Shown here: in pieces, positions 54,590 to 62,863 of the stretch
How positions within the stretch are numbered: position 1 is the stretch's first letter
How the letters are laid out: every line of letters starts with the position of its first letter
Assembly (NCBI GenBank): GCA_050299175.1
Contig: JBNKVM010000010.1
Location: 62,001-126,000, forward strand
Origin: JAPHTQ01 sp050299175
Lineage (GTDB): Bacteria > Pseudomonadota > Gammaproteobacteria > Thiohalomonadales > Thiohalomonadaceae
Length of the DNA: 64,000 nt
Direction of reading: 5' to 3'
Position numbers and translations under genes: made by a program
Notes under the pieces: model-generated
What the model was told of the DNA's origin: nothing
The model's input: only the letters and a program-made list of their open reading frames with translations
Database searches by the model: none

Positions 54590-55285
54590 CTAGCGCTCCA
54601 GATGGGCGCTGAAAATGCGGTTCATCACCGCGCCAAGATGGCTGACGAAGACGGTTCCCATGTCGGGATGATAGCGCTTGGAATCGACACTGCCGATACC
54701 GAGCAGGCCGATGCAACTGCTGCGCTCCCCGGCACAGAGCGGCACCACGACAGCCGAGGCGATCTCGTCGGCCTTTTTACCGAACAGCAATGCCCGCTGT
54801 TCGTCGTTGAAATGACCGCAGGCGGGATGGCGTGAATCGAGGATACGTTGAAAGGTTTTCAGGCGATGGTCGTTACGCGCCACACTCTCATCCCGTCCCG
54901 GGAAGTCGAACAACACCAGTTCCACCGCGTCGGCATGGAAATCAGCCTGCAACGCATCGCGGATATATTCGATAGCCTGATCCAGATCTTCGCTGTCGAT
55001 CAGGTTGAGAATGAGCACCTGAAACCGCTGCAGCAGTTGTTCGTTAGCCTTGGCCGCCACGGTCAGTTGCTGCAACTGCTGCTTGAGATCGTATTTCTGC
55101 TCGCGGATAAGACCCACCTGGCGTTCGATCAATGAAACGGCCTTACCCGTATCGGGATGAGGAATAGTAAGCTCCTGTAGCAACGCTTCATGGCGGATAA
55201 AGAAATCGGGATGTCTGCGTAGGTACTCTGCCACCTCTCGCTCACCGATACTCTCCGCTACGTTACTCCCGATCTGCTCAGTCAT
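54590..55285 (-). CDS. DUF484 (GAF-like) protein
   Basis: Cytoplasmic protein of 231 residues. The N-terminal VAEYLRRHPDFFIRHEALL segment and the GAF-like C-terminal half (ALQADFHADAVELVLFDFP ... SSCIGLLGIGSVDSKRYHP) identify the DUF484 family, always near dapF and xerC. Function is unknown. Its ATG overlaps the TGA of dapF by 4 bp, and its stop touches xerC, so all three are coupled. Confidence 0.92.
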   Translation of the reverse strand: MTEQIGSNVAESIGEREVAEYLRRHPDFFIRHEALLQELTIPHPDTGKAVSLIERQVGLIREQKYDLKQQLQQLTVAAKANEQLLQRFQVLILNLIDSEDLDQAIEYIRDALQADFHADAVELVLFDFPGRDESVARNDHRLKTFQRILDSRHPACGHFNDEQRALLFGKKADEIASAVVVPLCAGERSSCIGLLGIGSVDSKRYHPDMGTVFVSHLGAVMNRIFSAHLER

Positions 55286-56112
55286 AAGTTAATTTCCCCT
55301 TCAAATACCGTCTCCGCCGGACCAATCATCCACAGCGATTCGCCTTCACCGGCCCAACGAATGGTCAGGTCGCCACCACGCAAACTGACCGTGACTTCAT
55401 CGTCAAGCAACCCCCAACTCCTGCCCACCGCCACCGCAGCGCAGGCACCCGTGCCGCAGGCCAGCGTCTCACCAACGCCACGTTCATAGACACGTACCCG
55501 AATATGGTTTCGATCCATCACCTGCATGAATCCGGCGTTAACCCGTTCCGGGAACATGCTATGCGACTCCAGCAGCGGCCCCAACCGCTCCACTGGCGCA
55601 CTCTCGACATTTTCCACGGGAACCACCACATGAGGGTTGCCCATGGAGACCCCCCCCACATTCAGAGTCTCGTCATTAACCAGCAATTCGTAACGCTCCC
55701 GCCGCTTCACCGCGGCAAAGGGCAGCGCTGCTGGCTCGAAATTGGGTATCCCCATATCGACCCGCACCTGACCATCGGCCTCGACATTCAGGACAATGAT
55801 CCCGGAGGCAGTCTCCACCACGATACGATCCTGATCGCTCAGCCCCTTGTCACGGACGAAGCGGGCAAAGCAGCGCGCGCCATTGCCACACTGCTGCACC
55901 TCACCGCCATCGGCGTTGAAGATACGGTAGCGAAAATCGACCCCGGACTGTTGTGCACGCTCCACCAGCAGGAGTTGATCACAGCCGACGCCAAAATGGC
56001 GGTCGGCGATAAAACGAACCTGCTCAGTGGTGAGGGAGACGGACTGGGAGATGGCATCGAATACCACGAAGTCGTTACCCAGGCCGTGCATTTTGGTGAA
56101 ATTCAATGACAT
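55282..56112 (-). CDS. dapF: Diaminopimelate epimerase
   Basis: Enzyme of 276 residues that turns LL- into meso-diaminopimelate for lysine and peptidoglycan. The two catalytic cysteines are in QQCGNGARCFARF and LACGTGACAAV. The start MSLNFTKMHGLGNDFVV is characteristic. It leads the dapF-DUF484-xerC operon. lysA and lptM, which normally stand just upstream, are at 18-20 kb in this window. Confidence 0.97.
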   Translation of the reverse strand: MSLNFTKMHGLGNDFVVFDAISQSVSLTTEQVRFIADRHFGVGCDQLLLVERAQQSGVDFRYRIFNADGGEVQQCGNGARCFARFVRDKGLSDQDRIVVETASGIIVLNVEADGQVRVDMGIPNFEPAALPFAAVKRRERYELLVNDETLNVGGVSMGNPHVVVPVENVESAPVERLGPLLESHSMFPERVNAGFMQVMDRNHIRVRVYERGVGETLACGTGACAAVAVGRSWGLLDDEVTVSLRGGDLTIRWAGEGESLWMIGPAETVFEGEINL

Positions 56113-56177
56113 CTCAGAAGCTTACAGTGAAGCTAACGGCTTGAAAAGCGCCCCGCGACAAGATTCACCAGCGCAAT

Positions 56178-56201
56178 AAAAAAGGCCCTTTGCGGGGCCT
56201 C
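56178..56201 (-). terminator. Rho-independent terminator after the 60-residue secreted protein gene
   Basis: On the minus strand AGGCCCC and GGGCCT form a stem around GCAAA and are followed by six T. It lies ~30 bp past the stop of the small gene at 56231 and upstream of dapF. Confidence 0.85.
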
Positions 56202-56230
56202 TCGTGCACAGCGTAAGACGGCGCTACGAA

Positions 56231-56413
56231 TTACTCCGCACTCATCAGGGCGTCGACACACTCTTTGATGTAATCGCCCATCTCGTCTGCGCTGACGCCA
56301 TCATCAGCAGCCTGCGCCTTGCATTCTGTCTCCGCCTCTTCTTTGGTCATGGCCTGAACGGTGACGCTGCCCAGCATGAGCGCGGCAAGAAGAAGATAAA
56401 TGAATTTTTTCAT
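56231..56413 (-). CDS. Small secreted acidic protein with two cysteines
   Basis: Complete gene for 60 residues. A Sec signal (MKKFIYLLLAALMLGSVTVQA) leaves a mature peptide of ~39 residues, very acidic, with two cysteines (in TECKAQ and IKECVD). These could form one disulfide. It has its own terminator, which supports it as a real gene. Not recognised; short periplasmic or exported proteins of this style are common and uncharacterised. Confidence 0.72.
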   Translation of the reverse strand: MKKFIYLLLAALMLGSVTVQAMTKEEAETECKAQAADDGVSADEMGDYIKECVDALMSAE

Positions 56414-56544
56414 TGCAATGGTCCCTACTTGTTTTGTCGATATCGGCCCGCACGAATCCTCGTGAACAGGTACGCACAGTTGTAATCTGCCGATTGTCGA
56501 CTGACCAACGAAATGTCATTATCGTCACCACAAAAATCGATTAT

Positions 56545-56687
56545 GGAAGCCATCTCAAAATTAGGGCTCGTGCCCGGAGACAAGGCGCAAAGCCTGCGAG
56601 GAGCGGAGTTTACCGGTAGTAAATGAGCACCGGAGCAGGCTTTGCAACACAGGATCAGGGTACGAGAACAATTTTGAGGTAGCTTCC
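56545..56687. repeat. ~143 bp nested palindromic repeat, copy B
   Basis: Second copy of the element at 15531-15671. The ends GGAAGCCATCTCAAAA and TTTTGAGGTAGCTTCC are inverted repeats (14 of 16). Inside, GCAAAGCCTGC (56587-56597) pairs with GCAGGCTTTGC (56635-56645), and the central TTTAC/GTAAA hairpin is kept. The internal arms differ from copy A but still pair. The element ends 6 bp before the ATG of the HdfR-like gene, so its GAGG may lie in that gene's ribosome-binding region. Confidence 0.8.
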
Positions 56688-56693
56688 AACCGC

Positions 56694-57536
56694 ATGGACA
56701 TATCGTTTCTCAGAACCTTCCTTGAAGTCAGTCGGCGACGCCATTTCGGTAAGGCGGCGGAAGCGCTTTGCCTGACCCAGTCAGCGGTAAGTGCCCGGAT
56801 CAAACTGCTGGAAAGTTCCCTCGGCGTTACCCTGTTTACCCGCAATCGCAACGACATCCAGCTCACTCCGGCGGGCCAGCGCCTGCAGAAACACGCCCGC
56901 ACTATCGTCGATGGCTGGGAGCAGGCGCGACAGAGTATCGCCCTCGACGATGAGTTCAGTCAGAGCCTGGTAGTGGGATCGCTGGGGGATATCTGGTCGA
57001 TGCAGTTGCTGGAATGGGCAATGCGCTTACGTGTGGCACAGCCGGAAATTGCTTTGCTACTGGAAAGCTATAGTCACGACACCCTGCTACAGCGCCTGGA
57101 AAGCGGTCTTATCGATCTCGCCTTTCTCTTCGATCCACCACAATCCCCCGGCTATGTCATTCGCGAAACGGCGGCCCATGAACTGATTTTGCTCAGCAAC
57201 GAGGAAAACATTTCCACCGAAGCAGCACTGTGCCACAACCATGTCATGGTCGACTGGGGTAGTTCGTTCTCCCTGGCACTGGCAGCCCAACTGCCCAATA
57301 CACCGACCCCGTCGCTACGCACCAACCAGGGCCGCCTGGCGCTGGAAATGTTGCTTAACCAGGGCGGCAGCGCCTGGCTGCCCTACGCGATGGCCCACGA
57401 TGCGCTGGAGAGCGGCCAACTGCATCGAGTCGCCGATGCGCCACGCATGGAGCGTATTGTCTACGCCGCCTATCGCCCCGATGCCCAACGTGAAGAGACC
57501 ATTCGCCAGGCTCTGGAACTCCACAGTACGAATTAA
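56694..57536 (+). CDS. hdfR: LysR-family regulator, HdfR-like
   Basis: DNA-binding regulator of 280 residues. The N-terminal helix-turn-helix (MDISFLRTFLEVSRRRHFGK, then AAEALCLTQSAVSARIKLLE) closely resembles E. coli HdfR, and the length (279 in E. coli) agrees. The rest is the effector-binding domain of LysR proteins. HdfR represses flhDC and acts at the ori macrodomain gene maoP in E. coli; targets here are unknown. It is preceded almost directly by repeat copy B and converges on oxyR with a 4-bp overlap of the stops. Confidence 0.75.
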   Translation: MDISFLRTFLEVSRRRHFGKAAEALCLTQSAVSARIKLLESSLGVTLFTRNRNDIQLTPAGQRLQKHARTIVDGWEQARQSIALDDEFSQSLVVGSLGDIWSMQLLEWAMRLRVAQPEIALLLESYSHDTLLQRLESGLIDLAFLFDPPQSPGYVIRETAAHELILLSNEENISTEAALCHNHVMVDWGSSFSLALAAQLPNTPTPSLRTNQGRLALEMLLNQGGSAWLPYAMAHDALESGQLHRVADAPRMERIVYAAYRPDAQREETIRQALELHSTN

Positions 57537-58444
57537 ATCCCGCCAGCCTGGGCAGCCATCTCCCGTATCGTCCGTCCCAACGATTTGAAAGCCGGTTCAC
57601 GGTAACTCCCCCGCCGCCACAACATGCCGATACGCCGCCCGGGCGGCGGCGTGACAAACGGGCGGTACTGCACCGCGTCTTCCTGGCCGCGTCGTTGCGG
57701 CACCGCCAGCTGCGGCATCAGAGTAATCCCCATCCCCTCGCCAACCATGTGGCGCAGGGTTTCCAGACTGGTGGCATGAAAGCCGCCATACTCGGTCGCC
57801 CCGGCACTGAAACAGACATCCAGCGCGTGTTCACGCAGGCAGTGTCCCTCCTCCAGCAGCATCAGTTCCCGTTTGTCTATATCGCCCAGATGCACTTCCT
57901 GCTGCTTTGCCAGGGCATCGCCTTTAGGCAGTGCCAGCCAGAACGGCTCACGAAACAGCTCCTCCCCGGTGAACTCCTGATCGCCAGATACGGGCAAAGC
58001 CAGGATCACCAGGTCCAGTTCAGCCCGTTTCAGCCGCTCCAGCAGCACCGCTGTCTGCTGCTCATGCAGCCACAACTTCAGTTTGGGAAAGGCATCTTTC
58101 AGGGTCGGCATGATCAGTGGCAAAAGATAGGGCGCCACGGTAGGGATCAGCCCCACCTGTAGTGAGCCAGCCATCGGATCGTGGAAGGTGGCGGCGATAT
58201 GCTCCACCTCCCGCGCCTCGGCCAGCGCCAGACGAGCTTGATCTGCCACTGCACGACCCACGTCGGTCATCGTCACCTGACGGGTTGTGCGCTCGATCAA
58301 CTGCACTCCCAGACGCTCCTCCAGTTTCTTCAACTGGCCGCTGAGAGTCGGCTGGCTGACGAAGCAGCGCTCTGCGGCGCGGCGGAAGTTCTGCTCTTCG
58401 TCCACCGCCACCAGATACTCCAGATCGCGCAAGTTAATCGGCAT
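57533..58444 (-). CDS. oxyR: Hydrogen peroxide sensor/regulator OxyR
   Basis: LysR-type regulator of 303 residues. The redox cysteines appear as C202 and C211 in EEGHCLREHALDVCFSAG, nine residues apart like C199/C208 of E. coli OxyR, and the flanking LLEEGHCLR is diagnostic. The DNA-binding domain begins MPINLRDLEYLVAVDEEQNF. It is divergent from the peroxiredoxin-glutaredoxin gene, with an OxyR-type operator in the 135-bp gap, so it probably controls that gene and itself. Confidence 0.95.
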   Translation of the reverse strand: MPINLRDLEYLVAVDEEQNFRRAAERCFVSQPTLSGQLKKLEERLGVQLIERTTRQVTMTDVGRAVADQARLALAEAREVEHIAATFHDPMAGSLQVGLIPTVAPYLLPLIMPTLKDAFPKLKLWLHEQQTAVLLERLKRAELDLVILALPVSGDQEFTGEELFREPFWLALPKGDALAKQQEVHLGDIDKRELMLLEEGHCLREHALDVCFSAGATEYGGFHATSLETLRHMVGEGMGITLMPQLAVPQRRGQEDAVQYRPFVTPPPGRRIGMLWRRGSYREPAFKSLGRTIREMAAQAGGI

Positions 58445-58461
58445 GGCATCCCCGCTGATAT

Positions 58462-58498
58462 ATCGTTTATACCTATCAATATAATCGAAACAAACGAT
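58462..58498. promoter_or_regulatory. OxyR-type binding site
   Basis: Four tetranucleotides, ATCG, CTAT, ATCG and CGAT, start at 58462, 58473, 58484 and 58495, each separated by exactly 7 bp. The OxyR consensus is ATAG-N7-CTAT-N7-ATAG-N7-CTAT; 13 of 16 specified bases match. It lies between oxyR and its presumed target. Confidence 0.72.
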
Positions 58499-58579
58499 TT
58501 CATCTATCTGCTAGAGTTGCCCATACTGCACTCGTGTTCAGACGGCGACAGCCAACTTCCCCCATAAGGAGCAAATGCG

Positions 58580-59323
58580 ATGTTACAGAGTAAAGAAGGA
58601 CAGAAAGTACCGAGTGTCGTCTTCCGCACCCGCGCCGATGGCGAGTGGGTCGATGTGAAGAGCGATGACATTTTCAACGGCCGCACTGTGGTGGTCTTTT
58701 CACTGCCGGGAGCATTTACCCCCACCTGCTCCTCCACTCACCTGCCGCGCTATAACGAGCTGGCAGAGGTGTTCAAGGCCAACGGTGTCGACGAGATCGT
58801 CTGCCTCTCGGTCAACGATGCCTTTGTCATGAATGCCTGGAAGGAAGATCAGGAAGCGGAGAACGTCACCCTGATCCCGGACGGTAACGGTGAATTCACC
58901 GAAGGTATGGGCATGCTGGTGGACAAGGCCGACCTCGGTTTTGGCAAGCGTTCCTGGCGCTACTCGATGCTGGTGAAGGACGGCGTGGTAGTGAAGCAGT
59001 TCATCGAGCCGGAATTACCGGGCGACCCCTTTGAGGTCTCCGATGCCGACACCATGCTCGACTACATCAACCCCAAAGCGCAAAAGCCGGTACCGGTTAG
59101 CATCATCACCAAGCCTGGTTGCCCCTACTGCGCCAAGGCGAAGGAGATGTTGCAGAAGAACGGCATGGCCTACGAGGAGATCTCACTCGGTCACGACGCC
59201 ACGCTGCGTTCGCTGCGCGCCATCACCGGCCACGACACCGTACCGCAGGTCTTCATCGACGGCCAGCACATCGGTGGTTCGGATGATCTGGAGAAATACC
59301 TGGCCCAGGCCAGCGCGGCGTAA
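58580..59323 (+). CDS. Peroxiredoxin-glutaredoxin hybrid
   Basis: Two-domain peroxidase of 247 residues. The Prx5-type peroxiredoxin (1-~165) has the peroxidatic C50 in LPGAFTPTCSSTHLPRY. The glutaredoxin (~172-247) has the CPYC active site (C181, C184) and the GSDDLEKYL end. Such fusions use glutathione directly to reduce peroxides. The ATG follows AAGGAG. It is divergent from oxyR with an OxyR site between. Confidence 0.96.
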   Translation: MLQSKEGQKVPSVVFRTRADGEWVDVKSDDIFNGRTVVVFSLPGAFTPTCSSTHLPRYNELAEVFKANGVDEIVCLSVNDAFVMNAWKEDQEAENVTLIPDGNGEFTEGMGMLVDKADLGFGKRSWRYSMLVKDGVVVKQFIEPELPGDPFEVSDADTMLDYINPKAQKPVPVSIITKPGCPYCAKAKEMLQKNGMAYEEISLGHDATLRSLRAITGHDTVPQVFIDGQHIGGSDDLEKYLAQASAA

Positions 59324-59350
59324 CGCTGCGGACTCTCCCCGTACCCTGGA

Positions 59351-59773
59351 TCAGGGTGCGGAGATTAATTTCAGGTAATCGCGATAGATACAGCGGTCCA
59401 TGATCACGGTGATACCCGCTGCCTGCGCTTTCTTTGCGGCGGCTTCATTGATCACACCGTCCTGTAGCCAGATCGCCTCGATGCCCAGTTCGATACAGGC
59501 ATCGACGATGGGACCGACATGTTCCGATGCACGGAACACATCGACCAGATCCGGTGTCTCTGGAAGGGCATACAGATCGGGATAGGCCTGTTCACCGAGC
59601 AGTTCGTCCACTGCCGGACGAACAGGAATGATGCGATAGCCGAAGCTCTGCATCGCCTCAGCAACGCAGTAACTGGGCCGCGACGGCTTGGGTGACAAGC
59701 CGACCACGGCAATGGAGTGAACCGAGCGCAACAGTTTAACGATCGCCTCTGAATTGGGATTAACAAATGCCAT
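59351..59773 (-). CDS. CoA-binding-domain protein (YccU type)
   Basis: Rossmann-fold protein of 140 residues: HSIAVVGLSPKPSRPSYCVA near the N-terminus, YRIIPVRPAV, and PDLVDVFRASEHVGPIVDAC, as in the CoA_binding/YccU family. Probably binds CoA or a nucleotide; activity is unknown. Start MAFVNPNSE is chosen since upstream in-frame sequence is unlike the family. Divergent from the ferritin-like gene. Confidence 0.88.
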   Translation of the reverse strand: MAFVNPNSEAIVKLLRSVHSIAVVGLSPKPSRPSYCVAEAMQSFGYRIIPVRPAVDELLGEQAYPDLYALPETPDLVDVFRASEHVGPIVDACIELGIEAIWLQDGVINEAAAKKAQAAGITVIMDRCIYRDYLKLISAP

Positions 59774-59921
59774 AGGATGATTCCGTGACGGTTTTGTCCA
59801 GCATATCGGTTCCGCCGCGCAAGGGAAATATTCACACCGACTGGAAATATCGCCATCATGCACTGATATTTCTGCAGAGAAACACACATCGACCGACAGG
59901 TCGTGGCTCAAGGAGAATGCA

Positions 59922-60341
59922 ATGCCAATCTCAAGAGAAAAACTCATCGAAGAACTGAACAAGGACCTGGAGTGGGAATATGCCGCTGCCGTTCAATACA
60001 TACAGCACGCCTCCATGATCACGGGGCCGCAATATGAAGGCATCAAAAAGGAGTTGCTGATCCACGCCGACGAAGAAATGATGCACGCGAAAAGTGTGTC
60101 TGAGCAGATCACCTTCCTCGGCGGCGTTCCGACCATCGACGTGGAAAAACGGGAAATATCCGAAGATGCCAAGACCATGCTGACCCAGGATCTGTGGGGG
60201 GAAGACAATGCCATTACCCGCTACAAGGAGCGTATTCGTCAGGCCGAAGAAATGCAGGAATATGGTCTGCGTCGGGTGCTGGAAGATATCCTGATCCAAG
60301 AAGAGGAACACAAGCGCGACCTGCAGGACGCGCTGGGTTAA
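59922..60341 (+). CDS. Ferritin-like four-helix protein
   Basis: Ferritin-like protein of 139 residues with the diiron ligand pattern: E in LEWEYAAAVQYIQH, E-x2-H in HADEEMMHA, a later E in RQAEEMQEYG, and EEEHKRDLQ at the end. The sequence starts MPISREKLIEELNKDLEWEY, as in small bacterioferritin-related proteins. Iron storage or oxygen protection is likely. CAAGGAG precedes the ATG. Confidence 0.85.
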   Translation: MPISREKLIEELNKDLEWEYAAAVQYIQHASMITGPQYEGIKKELLIHADEEMMHAKSVSEQITFLGGVPTIDVEKREISEDAKTMLTQDLWGEDNAITRYKERIRQAEEMQEYGLRRVLEDILIQEEEHKRDLQDALG

Positions 60342-60683
60342 AAACGGTGTCTGCTCGCTTCATGGATGAAGGAGCACCCCTGTTTCACCTGTTCCCTGAG
60401 CAGGTAGATCAAATACAGTGATCGCAAAGCGACAAAGTGACTCCCTACCGAAACATTCTTCCGTCTTACGACTCCTGTGCAAACAGTCAGCAACGGCAGA
60501 CAACAGAAATGTGGCCACACAGAAACTGACTGTTGCTGCAAAACACCTACTTCCGCCTGACACTTTGCGTGGTTAAGCCAAGTGTGCAATATGCACAAAA
60601 TTAAGCATAGCGTACCTTCACGCAGAACCGACGACCGTCTACCCTGTCCTATACACGAGCAAAACAAAAAGGGGAAAACCGTC
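60342..60683. other. 342-bp stretch without a convincing gene
   Basis: Open frames here lack family resemblance and good starts. TGTGCA and TGCACA flank ATA at 60584-60598, forming a small palindrome ~85 bp before the next gene that could be an operator. Nothing else was recognised. Confidence 0.4.
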
Positions 60684-60914
60684 ATGTGGAAAGAGGTAAA
60701 AAATTATTCACTCAATTTTCATAACCATCCACGACATGCCGCCATCCATCTAAAACTGGCTGACGGTAGCGACGCGATCATGGATCACCTCAGCATCGAT
60801 GAACTTCATATACTCGGCACGATGCTACGCAATGAACCCCACGTCTGGTTCCATACCGGACGCGGCGATCTCACCGCCCATTCGGCACCGTTGCACGAAG
60901 AGGATCTGGACTAG
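60684..60914 (+). CDS. Small unrecognised cytoplasmic protein
   Basis: Protein of 76 residues starting MWKEVKNYSLNFHNHPRHA. Several histidines lie in the first 20 residues and again in MLRNEPHVWFHTGRGD. GGGGA lies 9 nt before the ATG, which supports this start over a longer frame. It is followed after 52 bp by the metallophosphoesterase gene, and the two may be co-transcribed. No family recognised. Confidence 0.6.
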   Translation: MWKEVKNYSLNFHNHPRHAAIHLKLADGSDAIMDHLSIDELHILGTMLRNEPHVWFHTGRGDLTAHSAPLHEEDLD

Positions 60915-60966
60915 ACACCATCAACGCTGAATTTCAACATCAACTGGAGCAAACAACGGACCTCAC

Positions 60967-62073
60967 ATGTTCGTCATTATCCTTGGCCTGATCACCACCC
61001 TGATGCACGCCTACCTCACCTGGCGTGTCGGCAGCCTGAGTTGGTTTGCCAGCGGGGCTGCTCACCGTAATCTATGGCTGGTATCACTGGGGATATGGCT
61101 TCTGTACATTGCCGGGATCCGTTTCGCCCTGTCACCCGGTGGCAAATTGGCCTTCCTGCTGGAACGCATCACCATGGACTGGCTGGGATTATTGTTTATA
61201 GCCACTAGTATATTACTGACACTCGATCTACTCACTGGCTTCGGCCTTTGGGCAAAACCGTGGCTCAATGTATTACGCAGCGGTGCGCTGATACTCGCTG
61301 GTTTAATGATTGCCATCGCCTTTTTCCAGGGAACCCGCCCGCCGGTTGTCAGCCAGCACAACATCAACCTGCCACACCTGCCCGAAGCACTAGATGGCAA
61401 ACGTCTGGTAATGCTCTCCGATCTCCACCTTGGCAGCCAACTCGGTCCAAAATGGCTGGCAAAGCGAGTAGCTCAGATAATGGCACTAAAACCGGATATC
61501 ATCGTCCTGGTCGGCGACATTTTCGAAGGTCACGGTCCACCCGATAGCGGATTACAACAAACCTTCTCCCGCCTGAAAGCACCACTTGGTGTCTACGCTG
61601 TGACGGGCAATCACGAGTTCTATGGCGATACCAAGCCCGCCATCGCCATGAGTGAAACCGCTGGAGTAATCTGGCTACACGATGAGATACGCGAAATCGC
61701 GCCTGGCCTGAAGCTGGCGGGGATAGAGGATTTAAGCGTGCGACAGATGCGTGGGGATAAACAGGATGTAATGACCCCGTTACTCAAGGGCCAAGGAAAC
61801 GGTGCGTTGATATTGCTCTCCCACTCCCCGCTACAAGTTGAACAGGCAGCCAACAGTGGTGCGGGATTGATGCTTTCGGGACATACCCATAATGGCCAGA
61901 TATGGCCATTCAATTATCTGGTCAAAAGATTCTTTCCCTATATCACCGGCCTCTATCGCATCGGCGACATGTCGCTTATCGTCGGTCGTGGAACAGGCTT
62001 ATGGGGACCACGCATGCGGCTGTGGCAACCAGGTGAGGTTGTCGCAGTGACACTGCACACGCCTGAGAAATAG
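60967..62073 (+). CDS. Membrane metallophosphoesterase (YaeI-like)
   Basis: Phosphoesterase of 368 residues. About four membrane segments occupy the first ~125 residues. The calcineurin-like domain follows with all motifs: LSDLHLGS, VGDIFEGHG, GNHEFYG, LSHSP and SGHTHNGQIWPF. YaeI-type enzymes act on phosphate esters, including lipids at the membrane; the true substrate is unknown. A hairpin follows the stop. Confidence 0.92.
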   Translation: MFVIILGLITTLMHAYLTWRVGSLSWFASGAAHRNLWLVSLGIWLLYIAGIRFALSPGGKLAFLLERITMDWLGLLFIATSILLTLDLLTGFGLWAKPWLNVLRSGALILAGLMIAIAFFQGTRPPVVSQHNINLPHLPEALDGKRLVMLSDLHLGSQLGPKWLAKRVAQIMALKPDIIVLVGDIFEGHGPPDSGLQQTFSRLKAPLGVYAVTGNHEFYGDTKPAIAMSETAGVIWLHDEIREIAPGLKLAGIEDLSVRQMRGDKQDVMTPLLKGQGNGALILLSHSPLQVEQAANSGAGLMLSGHTHNGQIWPFNYLVKRFFPYITGLYRIGDMSLIVGRGTGLWGPRMRLWQPGEVVAVTLHTPEK

Positions 62074-62080
62074 CGGTTAT

Positions 62081-62115
62081 GCAAAGAGCCGCCGAAACCG
62101 CTGGCGGCTCTTTGC
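62081..62115. terminator. Hairpin between convergent genes
   Basis: GCAAAGAGCCGCC and GGCGGCTCTTTGC pair almost completely around a 9-nt loop, in the 52 bp between the metallophosphoesterase and the unknown gene. T-runs are only three long on either side, so it may work for both directions with low efficiency. Confidence 0.6.
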
Positions 62116-62125
62116 CGATGACACC

Positions 62126-62686
62126 TTACAACGCCCCGCGTTCCGGTCGTTTCAGTTCCGGATTGGTTTTAGCCAGGGCTTCATCCATCGTCACCAGCGA
62201 TCCTTTAGCTTTGTAGTCCTTCACGCCATCGACCACGGCAGCAACCTTTTCCGCCGAAGACATCGATTTCAGATCGCGCTTGTCCAGACCTGCTTCATCC
62301 AGCAACTCGTTCCAGGTAATCCCTTCCTGCATCGGTACCAGCGGGAAGTTAACCCCGTCAAGTTCCACCTGCAGCGGGGTGGTCAGATCTACCACGTACA
62401 TAATCGCCTGCATGTCGGGAGAAAAATCGTCTTTGTACATCGCGACGAAGTCGTTCAGGTTGGCCAGCTTGTCCAGTGAACCCGCGGCAAAGGTCAGCTT
62501 GTCACCTTTCGACATCAGCACCACATGCTCCATCACCACATTGGGGGGCTTACGGTTGCCAGCATCATCGGCGATATCGCCTTCGACCAATGCAAGGCGC
62601 CCACGAAATGCTGTGGCATCGGACGCATCCTCGACAAAACTGATATTCAGCAGTCGCCCCTTCTCTTCATAACTTTTAATACACAC
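62126..62686 (-). CDS. Unrecognised protein with GTG start
   Basis: Cytoplasmic protein of 186 residues, not matched to a family. The start is GTG, with GAGGG 7 nt upstream. The N-terminal ~100 residues look mainly beta (NISFVEDASDATAFRGRLAL, VVMEHVVLMSKGD, IMYVVDLTTPLQVELDG). The C-terminal part is helical. It follows the radical SAM gene by 177 bp on the same strand and could be its partner, though a separate promoter is possible. Confidence 0.55.
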   Translation of the reverse strand: MCIKSYEEKGRLLNISFVEDASDATAFRGRLALVEGDIADDAGNRKPPNVVMEHVVLMSKGDKLTFAAGSLDKLANLNDFVAMYKDDFSPDMQAIMYVVDLTTPLQVELDGVNFPLVPMQEGITWNELLDEAGLDKRDLKSMSSAEKVAAVVDGVKDYKAKGSLVTMDEALAKTNPELKRPERGAL

Positions 62687-62863
62687 ACTAGTTACCCTCG
62701 GTTAGATAATATCTGCCGAGAGCGTTCAGCAAGTTCAGTGCCAGACAAGGGGAAATCAATAACTTGTTGTTTTTGCTACACACATGTGCAATGCGGTTAT
62801 TAAAGCCGCACTATGGATGTGTAGGATTTGTCGCACTAGCGACAAAAGCGGAGTGGAAGCTTG

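Noticed and set aside
60338..60685. Minus-strand 115-codon frame as a decayed transposase or small protein
   Set aside because: Cys- and Leu-rich with no recognisable motif and no terminal inverted repeats or target duplication nearby.
62687..62863. A short precursor peptide for the radical SAM enzyme in the gap downstream
   Set aside because: No short frame with a ribosome site and a plausible leader/core was seen on either strand.
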